The position numbers and the translations under genes were made by a program. Under the pieces are notes generated by a model that did no database searches, was not told the DNA's origin, and saw nothing but the letters and a program-made list of their open reading frames with translations. From F23-D06 sp045130275 (GTDB lineage: Bacteria > Bacteroidota > Bacteroidia > Bacteroidales > WCHB1-69), in the NCBI GenBank assembly GCA_045130275.1, contig JBGUPL010000099.1, positions 1 through 35,364 of the forward strand: 35,364 nt of DNA, in the 5' to 3' direction. Shown here piece after piece: positions 16,354 through 24,199 of the stretch; position 1 is the stretch's first letter; each line of letters begins with the position of its first letter.

Positions 16354-16376
16354 CCCCTGAACAAGGGGCGTTTTTT
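16354..16376 (+). terminator. Terminator-like hairpin inside the M13 peptidase leader
   Basis: CCCCT-GAACA-AGGGG followed by CG and six T residues. It may terminate the beta-helix gene. Because it lies just downstream of a promoter box, it could also attenuate the peptidase transcript. Confidence 0.6.
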
Positions 16377-16408
16377 GTTTTATAATACTGATTTTTAATA
16401 TATTAGAA

Positions 16409-18478
16409 ATGAAAAAAAACATCATGATGGCGAGTGTCATGGCACTCGGTTTTATTTTTTTAGCTAATACAACGAGTATGGCAACCCCTGCAAAACCCAA
16501 GAAACCGAAGAAAACGACTTCCGGCGTGTCTGCCGGCAATTTGGACAAGACAGTGAGTCCTTCCGCCGATTTCTACCAGTACGCCTGCGGCGGCTGGATG
16601 GCCAGCAACCCCCTCGGCGACGAATACGCCCGTTACGGCAGCTTCGACGTGCTGGGCGAGAACAACCAGGCCCAACTCAAGGATTTGGTCACCAAAATCG
16701 CCGCGCAGAAGAACGCCCCCGGCTCCATCGAGCAGAAAATCGGCGACTTCTACAACACGGCCATGGCGACCGGTGACCTTGAGCGCGGCGGCTCCGACCC
16801 CATCAAGCCCGAGCTCAACACCATCAATAACCTGAAACGCAGCGAACTTCCCGAACAAATCGCCCGTATGCAGATGAACGGTACCACGCCGTTCTTTGCC
16901 CTTTTCGCCTCCGCGGACCCCGACAACAGTTCCATGAACATCGCCCATGTGTGGCAATCCGGCCTCGGCATCGGCGACCGCGACTACTATTTAGACAAAG
17001 ACCAGCAGAGCATCCGCAACGAATATCTGAGACTGGTTTCCAGAATGTTGGGTATGTCGGGCTACAGCACCATGGCCGGCTTCAAGGGGCGCGAGTATGA
17101 GATGGCCCAGCGCATCCTCGCCCTGGAGACCCTCATGGCCCAAAGCGCCATCGACAAGACCGTGCTGCGCGACCCGTACCAGACCATCCACAAGATGACA
17201 CCGAAGGAGTTCGCCGAACTGATGCACCCTGCCCTCATCACCGAAAACTATTTCAACACCCTGAAAGTGAGAATGGACACCCTCAACGTGGGGCAGCCCA
17301 CCTATATGAAGGCTCTCAACCACATCATCGAAGTCACCGACTTCGAGGTCATCAAAGCCTACCTTGCCTGGAACGTCATCCGCAGCGCAGCCCCCTACCT
17401 GAGCGACGAGTTCGTGGACGCCAGCTTCGAGTTCTACGGCAAGACCCTCTCCGGCAAGAAAGAGAACCGCCCGCGCTGGAAACGCGTCATCGACAACCTC
17501 GACGACTGTCTCGGCGAGGCCGTCGGCCAGATGTACGTCAAGAACTACTTCCCCGCTGAGGCCAAGGTCCGCATGGAGCAACTCGTCAAGAACCTGCAAT
17601 GGGCTCTCGGTGAGCGCATCAAAGCCTCCACTTGGATGACCGACCAGACCAAGAAGAATGCCCTCGACAAGTTAGCCGCCTTCACCGTGAAGATCGGCTA
17701 CCCTGACAAATGGCGCGACTACAGCGGTTTGAACATCAGCACGGAGAGCTATTACGCCAATGTGATGAACTCCCGTCGTTTCGACATGGCCTACAACCTG
17801 AGCAAGATCGGCAAAAAGGTCGATCCCACCGAGTGGCAGATGACCCCGCAGACGGTGAACGCTTACTACGACCCCACCACTAACGAGATCTGCTTCCCCG
17901 CCGGCATCCTGCAACCCCCGTTCTTCGACATGAACGCGGATGACGCGGCCAACTACGGCGCCATCGGTGTGGTGATCGGCCACGAGATGACCCACGGTTT
18001 CGACGACCAGGGCCGCAACTACGACAAGGACGGCAACCTCGCCGACTGGTGGACGGAGAAAGACGCCGAGACCTTTAAGGAGAAAGCCCAGCTCATCGTC
18101 GATCACTTCAACAGCATCGAAGTCGCCCCCGGCGTGCATGGCAACGGTGAGTTCACCCTCGGTGAGAACATCGCCGACAACGGCGGTCTGAACGTCTCCT
18201 ACACTGCTTTCCAAAAAGCCAAGAAGGAAGGTCAGATCAAGGGTGACATGGACGGTTTCACTCCCGAGCAACGCTTCTTCCTCGCCTACGCTGCCGTCTG
18301 GGCTGCCAACATCCGCGAAGCCGAGATCCTGCGCCGTACCAAGAGCGATCCGCACGCCCTCGGCCGTTGGCGCGTCAACGCCACCCTGCGCCACATCGAC
18401 GCCTTCTACGATGCTTTCAACATCAAACCCGGCGACCCGATGTACATGGCTCCCGAAAAACGTTCCCACATCTGGTAA
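16409..18478 (+). CDS. pepO: M13 family zinc endopeptidase (PepO/neprilysin-like)
   Basis: A 689-aa exported metallopeptidase. The signal peptide covers about residues 1-25 (ending TTSMA) and is followed by a Lys/Pro-rich linker. The mature protein opens with SPSADFYQYACGGWM, typical of M13. The zinc site is HEMTH (525-529) with GENIADN (585-591) supplying the third ligand, and NAYYD (484-488) is the substrate-binding motif. It cleaves peptides in the periplasm or at the surface. The C-terminus EKRSHIW keeps the terminal Trp but lacks the usual Cys before it. The following 186 bp hold a repeat element rather than a gene. Confidence 0.95.
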   Translation: MKKNIMMASVMALGFIFLANTTSMATPAKPKKPKKTTSGVSAGNLDKTVSPSADFYQYACGGWMASNPLGDEYARYGSFDVLGENNQAQLKDLVTKIAAQKNAPGSIEQKIGDFYNTAMATGDLERGGSDPIKPELNTINNLKRSELPEQIARMQMNGTTPFFALFASADPDNSSMNIAHVWQSGLGIGDRDYYLDKDQQSIRNEYLRLVSRMLGMSGYSTMAGFKGREYEMAQRILALETLMAQSAIDKTVLRDPYQTIHKMTPKEFAELMHPALITENYFNTLKVRMDTLNVGQPTYMKALNHIIEVTDFEVIKAYLAWNVIRSAAPYLSDEFVDASFEFYGKTLSGKKENRPRWKRVIDNLDDCLGEAVGQMYVKNYFPAEAKVRMEQLVKNLQWALGERIKASTWMTDQTKKNALDKLAAFTVKIGYPDKWRDYSGLNISTESYYANVMNSRRFDMAYNLSKIGKKVDPTEWQMTPQTVNAYYDPTTNEICFPAGILQPPFFDMNADDAANYGAIGVVIGHEMTHGFDDQGRNYDKDGNLADWWTEKDAETFKEKAQLIVDHFNSIEVAPGVHGNGEFTLGENIADNGGLNVSYTAFQKAKKEGQIKGDMDGFTPEQRFFLAYAAVWAANIREAEILRRTKSDPHALGRWRVNATLRHIDAFYDAFNIKPGDPMYMAPEKRSHIW

Positions 18479-18507
18479 TTTTTCACACAAAATAGTTCCT
18501 TGAGCAG

Positions 18508-18660
18508 CCCTGTAGGGGCAAGAGCTTGGTAGCCAGGGGTAAGGCGTGAGGAACGAACGCCGCCACCCCTGGGATCATAAAGATAATCCATAAGGGCTGT
18601 AAGCCCGACCTATGTCAACCCGGGGTGAACGAAGAGAACTCTGGGATCATAAAAAGAAAG
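18508..18660. repeat. Interspersed palindromic repeat element in the arcC leader
   Basis: The element starts near AGCCCTGTAGGGGC. It contains a nested hairpin (CCAGGGGT ... ACCCCTGG enclosing GGCG ... CGCC), a second hairpin GGGCT-GTA-AGCCC, and two copies of CTGGGATCATAAA (about 18568 and 18641). Its first 30 bp match about 22415-22443 at roughly 80%. It ends a few bases before the carbamate kinase start codon. Such palindromic units are typical of non-coding interspersed repeats in Bacteroidales. Confidence 0.7.
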
Positions 18661-18664
18661 AAAT

Positions 18665-19615
18665 ATGTCAGAAAAGAAAAAACTCGCCGTCATCGCATTC
18701 GGCGGCAATGCATTACTGAAAAGCAAACAGAGAGGCACCTATCAGGAACAAATCGACAACGTCACAGAGACCTGCCGCAACCTGATTCCGCTGATCGAGA
18801 ACGGCTACAACATCGTCATCGGCCACGGCAATGGCCCGCAAGTGGGCAACGTCATGCTTCAGCACAAGGCCGGCAAGGAGACCTTCCAAGTGGAGGATAT
18901 GCCCCTGAACTTCTGCGTGGCAGAGACCCAAGGCTCGATCGGTGCGCTTATCGAGGAAGGGCTGCGTCACATCTTCGCCGAAAAGGGATGGGACAAGGAC
19001 ACCGTCACCCTGCTCACTCATGTGCAGGTGGATGTCAACGACCCGATGTTCCAGAATCCGACCAAGCCGGTGGGGCCCTACTGCACTTTTGAAGAAGCCG
19101 AGCAATATCATCAAGAGACCGGCGACATATACCGCGAAGACCCTAAGGGGAACGGATGGCGCAAAGTGGTGGCATCGCCTAAGCCCACCCGCATCCAAAA
19201 CGTCAAACTGGTCAAGCAGTTAGCCGAACAGGGCATCATCGTCATCACCGTTGGTGGCGGCGGCATCCCCGTGGCCATGCAAGACGGTTACCTCAAGGGC
19301 GTGCAGGCGGTGATCGACAAAGACCTTGCCTCCGCGCTCACTGCTGTGGAGATCGGTGCCGACGAGTTCTACATTCTCACCGACGTGCCGAAAGTCTATA
19401 TCAACTTCCGCAAACCCGATGAAAAGGCCTTGGACACGATCACAGTGAGCGAAGCCAAGAAATATCTGGAGGAGAAGCAATTCACCGAAGGCTCTATGGC
19501 CCCGAAGGTACGGGCTGCCATCCAGTATGTGGAAAAGAGCGGCAAGACCTGCATCATCACTGAAGCCGGCCGTCTGCAAGATCCCAACTGCGGCACCCGC
19601 ATCATCGCAGACTGA
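18665..19615 (+). CDS. arcC: Carbamate kinase
   Basis: A 316-aa cytoplasmic enzyme of the amino-acid-kinase fold that makes ATP from carbamoyl phosphate and ADP (or the reverse). Motifs are AFGGNALL (11-18), GHGNGPQVGNV, ITVGGGGIPVA and DKDLASALTAVEIGAD, which match the carbamate kinase signature rather than other family members. The N-terminus MSEKKKLAVIAFGGNAL fits the start. It usually works with ornithine or putrescine carbamoyltransferase; neither is in the window. The leader contains the repeat element at 18508-18660 and no clear promoter box. The TolC-like gene follows after 56 bp that include a small GGGAC-AAGA-GTCCC hairpin. Confidence 0.95.
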   Translation: MSEKKKLAVIAFGGNALLKSKQRGTYQEQIDNVTETCRNLIPLIENGYNIVIGHGNGPQVGNVMLQHKAGKETFQVEDMPLNFCVAETQGSIGALIEEGLRHIFAEKGWDKDTVTLLTHVQVDVNDPMFQNPTKPVGPYCTFEEAEQYHQETGDIYREDPKGNGWRKVVASPKPTRIQNVKLVKQLAEQGIIVITVGGGGIPVAMQDGYLKGVQAVIDKDLASALTAVEIGADEFYILTDVPKVYINFRKPDEKALDTITVSEAKKYLEEKQFTEGSMAPKVRAAIQYVEKSGKTCIITEAGRLQDPNCGTRIIAD

Positions 19616-19671
19616 CGGCAACGACACAAGCCCGAGCCGTACCCATCTCAAGGGACAAGAGTCCCCAACGA

Positions 19672-21015
19672 ATGACTATGAATAGGATATTCGCAATAGT
19701 GTTATGGATGATGGGGTGTGTGACCATCACCGCGCAAACCCTGTCTTTGGACAGCTGCAAGGCACTGGCCATGCGGAACAATGCCACAGTGCGAAATGCC
19801 TCTTTAGACGTGGAGGCGGCCCGGGAGGTGAAAAAACAAGCCTTCACGAAATTCTTCCCGCAAGTGACGGCCATAGGTGGCGCCTATTACGCCGCGAAAC
19901 CGTTGATCGAGTACAGCATCGACGACATCGGCAACGCCAACGTCCGCCAACAACTTCACAACTTATATTTCGAATACGGTGCGGCTATGGGCCTGCCAGA
20001 CCGCCTCTCTCTCTGCGAAAACGGCGTGATGGCAGGCGTGACTGCCCTGCAGCCAGTCTTCATGGGCGGTCAGATTGTGTACGGAAACAAACTGGCGGAA
20101 ATTGGTGTGATGGCCGCGGAACTCCAAAGCCAGCTAACTTGCGACCAAGTGCTGCAACTGCTGGAGGAGACTTACTGGCAGACCCTTTCACTTTCAGAAA
20201 AACAGAAGACCCTGCGTCAAGCCATGGATTTCCTGGACACGCTGTACCGCGACGTGACGACTGCCACCGATGCCGGTTTGGTGACTAAGAACGACATCTT
20301 GAAAGTGACACTCAAACAGGATGAAATTCGGTCCAACATGCTCAAAGTGGAGAACGGCATCAAACTTTCCACTATGTTTATCTGTCAATTGATTGGCATT
20401 GAATACAACGAGAATCTGACATTCATGGATAATCTCCCCAAAAGTATGAATACGGAAAAGTTGTCTGAAGCGGATGTCAAGAATGCTGTGTGCCGGAGAA
20501 AGGAAAGTCAACTTCTGGAGTTGCAGATTCAAGCCGAAAAACTGAAAAAAGATATCGCCATCGGGGAGAGTTCCCCACACCTGATAGTCGGAGCAAGCGC
20601 TTCTTACGGGAATCCCGTATTCGACCATTTCTCCGCCAACGCCATGGCATTCGCGACCTTGCAAGTGCCCTTAACCGGTTGGTGGGAGACTGCGCACAAG
20701 ATCAGACAGCAAAACTTCCTTATCCAAAAGGCGGAAAACGAGCGCACCGATCTGGTGGCAAAAATGGAGCTGGAAACACGCCAAGCTTGGAGCAACATCG
20801 AAGAGGCCGACAGCCAAGTGGCGCTGGCAGAGACGTCAGTGCAAAATGCCGCCGCCAACCTTCAAGACACGAAAACGAATTTCGAAGCTGGGCTCGTACC
20901 CGTTTCCGAACTGTTGGAAGCTCAAACAATGCTACTTCAAACACAGAACCAACTTACTGACGCTCTCATAGACCTGAAAATCAAAACAGAACGATTCAAA
21001 ACAATCACTCGTTAA
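19672..21015 (+). CDS. TolC-family outer-membrane efflux protein
   Basis: A 447-aa protein (or two residues shorter from ATG 19678) with a signal peptide ending ITAQ. The OEP pattern is clear: an N-terminal TLSLDSCKALAMRNN, a PVFMGGQIVYGNKLAEIG strand-turn, long amphipathic helices, and a duplicated second half ending GLVPVSELLEAQTMLLQTQN, the classic TolC C-terminal helix. It forms a trimeric channel-tunnel that works with an inner-membrane pump and an adaptor. No pump or adaptor gene is next to it, unlike the second TolC homologue at 33475; its partner is probably elsewhere. Substrate is unknown. Confidence 0.9.
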   Translation: MTMNRIFAIVLWMMGCVTITAQTLSLDSCKALAMRNNATVRNASLDVEAAREVKKQAFTKFFPQVTAIGGAYYAAKPLIEYSIDDIGNANVRQQLHNLYFEYGAAMGLPDRLSLCENGVMAGVTALQPVFMGGQIVYGNKLAEIGVMAAELQSQLTCDQVLQLLEETYWQTLSLSEKQKTLRQAMDFLDTLYRDVTTATDAGLVTKNDILKVTLKQDEIRSNMLKVENGIKLSTMFICQLIGIEYNENLTFMDNLPKSMNTEKLSEADVKNAVCRRKESQLLELQIQAEKLKKDIAIGESSPHLIVGASASYGNPVFDHFSANAMAFATLQVPLTGWWETAHKIRQQNFLIQKAENERTDLVAKMELETRQAWSNIEEADSQVALAETSVQNAAANLQDTKTNFEAGLVPVSELLEAQTMLLQTQNQLTDALIDLKIKTERFKTITR

Positions 21016-21070
21016 TATAAACAACTCTTAAAACACTCATTACCAAGTTTTTACACCCGCCAGAACAAGC

Positions 21071-21107
21071 ATTATTCATCATTCATAATTCCACATTCAC
21101 ATTTATG
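21071..21107. repeat. Heptamer array (ATTATTC / ATAATTC) abutting nspC
   Basis: Units ATTATTC, ATCATTC, ATAATTC, CACATTC, ACATTTA run directly into the nspC start codon (21105-21107). Confidence 0.7.
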
Positions 21108-22256
21108 AAATACGATGCCTTCCCCTCCCCTTGCTACATCCTCTCGGAGGAGGCTTTGTTAGCGAACTTACAGCTGCTGGACCTTGTACAGAAAGAGGCC
21201 GGCGTGAAGATCATCTGCGCCTTGAAGGGGTATGCCTTCTGGCCGTCGTTCCCGCTCATCAACGAGTGGCTGAGCGGCGCCACTGCCAGCTCCGTGAACG
21301 AGGCGCGGCTCATCGCCGAAGAGATGGGCTGCGAGGCCCACACCTACGCGCCCGTCTATACCGACAACGATTTCGAGCAGCTGCTCATGTACAGCAGTCA
21401 CCTGACGTTCAACTCGTTGGGACAATACGAGCGGTTCCGCGAACAGGCCGCGGCTTTCCCCAAGAAGGTCTCGCTCGGACTGCGCATAAATCCCGAATAT
21501 TCGGAAATCGAGACCGATCTCTACAACCCCGCTGTGCCGGGCTCGCGTCTGGGAATCCTTCGCGACGATATGCCCGACACACTGCCCGAAGGCATTGAGG
21601 GACTACACTTCCACGTGCTCTGCGAGAACGACAGCTACGCCCTCGAACGCTGCCTGAAGGCAACGGAGGAGAAATTCTCCGACCTAATCAAACAGTGCAA
21701 GTGGTTCAATATGGGCGGAGGGCACCACATCACCCGCGCCGACTACGACATCCCGCACCTCATCGGGTTGCTGCAGGACTTCCGCCGCCGCTACCCGAAC
21801 TTGGAGGAGGTCATCCTCGAGCCAGGCGAGGCCGTGGGCTGGCAGACCGGTGTGCTGACCTCCACCGTGGAGGACATCGTGGAGAACAAGGGCATCAAAA
21901 TCGCAATGCTCAACGTCTCTTTCGCCTGCCATATGCCCGACTGCTTGGAGATGCCCTACAAACCGACGGTCCTTGGCGCCACCGAACCCGACGAGAACAG
22001 CAAGCACGTCTATCGCTTGGGCGGCTGTTCCTGCCTGGCAGGAGACTTCATCGGCATGGGCGACTTCGCCTTCCCCGAGCCGTTGGAGATCGGCGACCGC
22101 ATCGTCTTCGACGATATGATCCACTACACGATGGTGAAGACCACCTTCTTCAACGGGGTGGCGCATCCCGCCATCGGGGTCATCCACACGGACGGCAACT
22201 TCGAGATGCTCGCACAACCCGGAGATTATGCCTCGTACAAGGCGAAATTGGGATAG
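21105..22256 (+). CDS. nspC: Carboxynorspermidine/carboxyspermidine decarboxylase
   Basis: A 383-aa cytoplasmic PLP enzyme of fold III. The N-terminus FPSPCYILSEEAL and ICALKGYAFW (PLP lysine K41) are diagnostic of NspC, as are NMGGGHHIT, EPGEAVGWQTG and the CLAGDFIG motif carrying the catalytic Cys and Asp. It performs the last step of the aspartate-semialdehyde route to spermidine or norspermidine. The carboxyspermidine dehydrogenase partner is not in the window. Together with arginine decarboxylase at 3361 this supports polyamine synthesis without S-adenosylmethionine decarboxylase. Start and stop codons are both next to tandem arrays. Confidence 0.95.
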   Translation: MKYDAFPSPCYILSEEALLANLQLLDLVQKEAGVKIICALKGYAFWPSFPLINEWLSGATASSVNEARLIAEEMGCEAHTYAPVYTDNDFEQLLMYSSHLTFNSLGQYERFREQAAAFPKKVSLGLRINPEYSEIETDLYNPAVPGSRLGILRDDMPDTLPEGIEGLHFHVLCENDSYALERCLKATEEKFSDLIKQCKWFNMGGGHHITRADYDIPHLIGLLQDFRRRYPNLEEVILEPGEAVGWQTGVLTSTVEDIVENKGIKIAMLNVSFACHMPDCLEMPYKPTVLGATEPDENSKHVYRLGGCSCLAGDFIGMGDFAFPEPLEIGDRIVFDDMIHYTMVKTTFFNGVAHPAIGVIHTDGNFEMLAQPGDYASYKAKLG

Positions 22257-22259
22257 TTA

Positions 22260-22413
22260 GGCAACAGGCAACAGGCAATAGGCAATAGGCAACAGGCAAC
22301 AGGCAATAGGCAACAGGCAACAGGCAATAGGCAATAGGCAACAGGCAACAGGCAACAGGCAACAGGCAATAGGCAACAGGCAATAGGCAACAGGCAACAG
22401 GCAATAGGCAATA
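22260..22413. repeat. 22-unit GGCAAYA heptamer array
   Basis: Twenty-two uninterrupted 7-bp units, each GGCAACA (13 copies) or GGCAATA (9 copies). Variation is confined to the sixth base and is always C or T. The array starts 4 bp after the nspC stop. All reading frames on the minus strand stay open through it, but this is a property of the unit and not evidence for a gene. Confidence 0.97.
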
Positions 22414-22495
22414 GGGCCCGGCAGGGACCAAAGCTCGGTAGAAGGAAGTCATTCGTTTTTCCCCAAGCCCCGACAGGGGCGATACAATACATCAA
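22413..22495. repeat. Palindromic repeat element after the GGCAAYA array
   Basis: GCCCGGCAGGGACC, then AAAGCTCGGTAG, is related to the element at 18508. It is followed by CCCCGACAGGGGCGATACAA, which contains a CCCC-GACA-GGGG hairpin. The element runs to just before the start of the next gene. Confidence 0.65.
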
Positions 22496-22507
22496 CGATT
22501 AAAAAAT

Positions 22508-22918
22508 ATGGCATATACCCTTAAAATACGGGAAAACGGCGCGCAGCAGGAGGTTTTCGATCCTGTGCGGCAGAAATGGGTCGCCCTCACACCCGAGGAG
22601 CACGTGCGGCAGGTTTTCATCCTTTACCTACTGAATATCAAGGGGTTCCCGCTGTCGCACCTTTCTGTCGAGCACGCGGTGACGGTCAATGGGATGACGC
22701 AGCGTTACGATTTGGTGGTCTTCGACGACGAATTACAGCCGTATATGGTGGTCGAGTGCAAGGCCCCGCACGTGAAGCTCACGCAGCAGGTGGTGGAGCA
22801 GGCCGGCCGTTACAACAGCATCCTGAAGGCACCTCTGTTGTGCGTGACGAACGGTGTGGAAAGGAAAGTGTTCCGGATTGATTTTGAGAATGAGAGGATT
22901 TGCGAGTTAGAGGGTTGA
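22508..22918 (+). CDS. HsdR_N-type PD-(D/E)XK nuclease-fold protein
   Basis: A stand-alone 136-aa protein matching the type I restriction enzyme R-subunit N-terminal domain family. The nuclease-fold motif is visible as RYDLVVFD (D68) and VVECKAP (E83, K85), preceded by TPEEHVRQVFILYLL and followed by QQVVEQAGRYNSILKAPLLC. Single-domain copies are common in Bacteroidota and are not part of restriction operons; no hsdM or hsdS is nearby. Function is unknown, with DNA binding or cleavage only implied by the fold. The C-terminal ELEG and stop codon TGA come from the first units of a GGGTTAA array. Confidence 0.85.
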   Translation: MAYTLKIRENGAQQEVFDPVRQKWVALTPEEHVRQVFILYLLNIKGFPLSHLSVEHAVTVNGMTQRYDLVVFDDELQPYMVVECKAPHVKLTQQVVEQAGRYNSILKAPLLCVTNGVERKVFRIDFENERICELEG

Positions 22919-22960
22919 TGGGTTAAGGGTTAAGGGTTAAGGGTTAAGGGTTAAGGGATG
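22912..22960. repeat. GGGTTAA heptamer array
   Basis: Units GGGTTGA, TGGGTTA, AGGGTTA (four times) and AGGGATG. The HsdR_N-like stop codon TGA (22916-22918) is inside the first unit. Reading on, 22961-23008 is AT-rich and shows only a small CTGATCAG palindrome. Confidence 0.88.
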
Positions 22961-23008
22961 AGATAATAATTCGCATAATTCGTAAAATTCGCCGACAACT
23001 TTTGCTGA

Positions 23009-23917
23009 TCAGCGCAAATCACGAAGGTGGACGGTGACGATAGAGGCCACCGGCTTGCCATCGGAGACTGTGGCGGGCGTCCATTCGGAACCGCTGATCA
23101 CCGCGGTGACTTTTGCGCGGAAAGCATCGTCTTCCTGCTGGTAAACTTCCGGCATGTTCAGGATGTTGATTAGCGACACGGAGCCGTCCTCTTCCACAAA
23201 GAAGCGGATTTCCACGGAGTCGAGACGCGGATCCTGCAGGTAAGACTGGAACTTTAGCAGCTGGCAGCGTAGCCATTCCTCGAACTGGCCTTCCGTGAAA
23301 ACGGCCGGTGTAAAACCCGGAATTGACTCAGGAACAATACCTTGTTCTTCCTTGTAGATCCAGTTTTGAAACCCCAGATCATCCACCAAGCCAATAATGA
23401 CTTCGTCATTTTGGGGATTGGACGGGGTCACCATCGTTGCCGTATCGATTTTCGGAAGGGTGTCTGTCATCGGCACGATACCCCTAATCTGATAGATTTC
23501 GCTCTTTCTCGACTTCTTTTCTTTCTTCGACTTATTCTTTTCGGGATTACAAGCCTCTGGTTTGCCATTGTCTTCCACCACAACAGCGCCCATCCAAGAA
23601 AGAGCATCCGTTATATCCCGGCCGGAAGTCTTGCGGGGTTTGTCCGAGGAATTGGAACTCACGGGCTCGGAAGTCGCGCAGCCGGTCATTGACACCGCCG
23701 AAAGGGCGATGCCCGCCACCGCGACGGCCTTGCCGAGGGCGCGGCGTTTCGACAGTTCGCGTTCGAGGTAACGCACCTCCGACTCGCAGTAGGGGCACGT
23801 GCCCGCGCAGTCGCCCGTGTGCGTGCACTCGCGCTCCTGCAGCGGGATGTCGTTGGCGTCGGCAATCTTCCGCCGCACCTCTTTCAGCACTTTGCATGTG
23901 GATTTTCCTCGGGACAT
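23009..23917 (-). CDS. Cys-cluster presequence protein A with TonB-C-like domain
   Basis: A 302-aa protein of no firmly recognised family. Residues 1-60 are a charged module (TCKVLKEVRRKIADANDIPL) with a cysteine cluster ECTHTGDCAGTCPYC (C31, C37, C41, C44; plus C8). A hydrophobic segment (about 62-78) ends SMTGC, which resembles a lipobox at C80. Then come a Ser/Lys-rich linker, RGIVPMTD, and a C-terminal domain with DGSVSLINI and GSEWTPATVSDGKPVAS, which resembles the TonB/energy-transducer C-terminal fold. It lies 9 bp after the YoeB toxin gene and is probably co-transcribed with it. The first 212 bp are about 95% identical to paralog B; the rest is not. Localisation is inferred as membrane-attached and facing the periplasm. 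Confidence 0.75.
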   Translation of the reverse strand: MSRGKSTCKVLKEVRRKIADANDIPLQERECTHTGDCAGTCPYCESEVRYLERELSKRRALGKAVAVAGIALSAVSMTGCATSEPVSSNSSDKPRKTSGRDITDALSWMGAVVVEDNGKPEACNPEKNKSKKEKKSRKSEIYQIRGIVPMTDTLPKIDTATMVTPSNPQNDEVIIGLVDDLGFQNWIYKEEQGIVPESIPGFTPAVFTEGQFEEWLRCQLLKFQSYLQDPRLDSVEIRFFVEEDGSVSLINILNMPEVYQQEDDAFRAKVTAVISGSEWTPATVSDGKPVASIVTVHLRDLR

Positions 23918-23926
23918 CGTTAATAA

Positions 23927-24199
23927 CTACTTGTCAAAATAATGACCTCGTAATGAGACCACGTTGATTACCTGTTCCTCTTCGAAGATTTCGTACACAA
24001 TGCTGTTTTTCTTATCTATCCTGCGAGACCAATATCGGGATAAATTACCCGTCAATGGCTCCGGATGACCTAACCCTGAACACGCATCAGTTTTCATGGA
24101 CTTCAAAATCTTTTGTATTTTTCGCTGGTTTATGACCGCTCCGGATTGTTTCCAATAGTTCAAATCATCCAACGCATCGGGTGAAAACATTAACTCCAT
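23927..24199 (-). CDS. yoeB: YoeB/Txe-family mRNA interferase toxin
   Basis: A 90-aa RelE-superfamily toxin. GHPEPLTGNLSRYWSRRID matches the YoeB core (GxPEPLK-NLSGYWSRRI), followed by NSIVYEIFEE and a C-terminal SLRGHYFDK with the catalytic His-Tyr pair of the family. YoeB cleaves mRNA in the ribosomal A site. The start codon ATG overlaps the antitoxin stop by 10 bp (24190-24199), typical of translationally coupled toxin-antitoxin genes. It looks intact. It separates paralog A from the promoter copy at 24430-24522. Confidence 0.93.
   Translation of the reverse strand: MELMFSPDALDDLNYWKQSGAVINQRKIQKILKSMKTDACSGLGHPEPLTGNLSRYWSRRIDKKNSIVYEIFEEEQVINVVSLRGHYFDK

Noticed and set aside
18480..18664. 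Riboswitch upstream of carbamate kinase
   Set aside because: The structure is explained by a palindromic repeat related to the one at 22413. No known aptamer consensus was recognised.
22260..22413. CRISPR array
   Set aside because: Units are 7 bp and contiguous, with no spacers, and no cas genes are near.
22180..22495. Open frames on the minus strand with a repeated LLPVACC/LLPIACC heptapeptide
   Set aside because: They are produced by the GGCAAYA array, which has no stop in any minus-strand frame. No start signal, signal peptide or downstream domain supports a gene.
22508..22918. Remnant of a type I restriction system
   Set aside because: Stand-alone HsdR_N proteins are common in this phylum. 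The frame is complete and no hsdM, hsdS or helicase fragment is nearby.
22912..22960. Telomere-like GGGTTA repeats
   Set aside because: The period is 7 (GGGTTAA), the array is short and internal to a circular-type bacterial gene context, and it belongs with the other heptamer arrays.
23785..23828. Radical SAM enzyme, from the CAGTCPYC motif (C-x3-C-x2-C) in the paralogs
   Set aside because: The spacing matches, but the cluster sits in a 60-residue N-terminal module just before a hydrophobic segment. There is no room for a TIM barrel and no other radical SAM motif.
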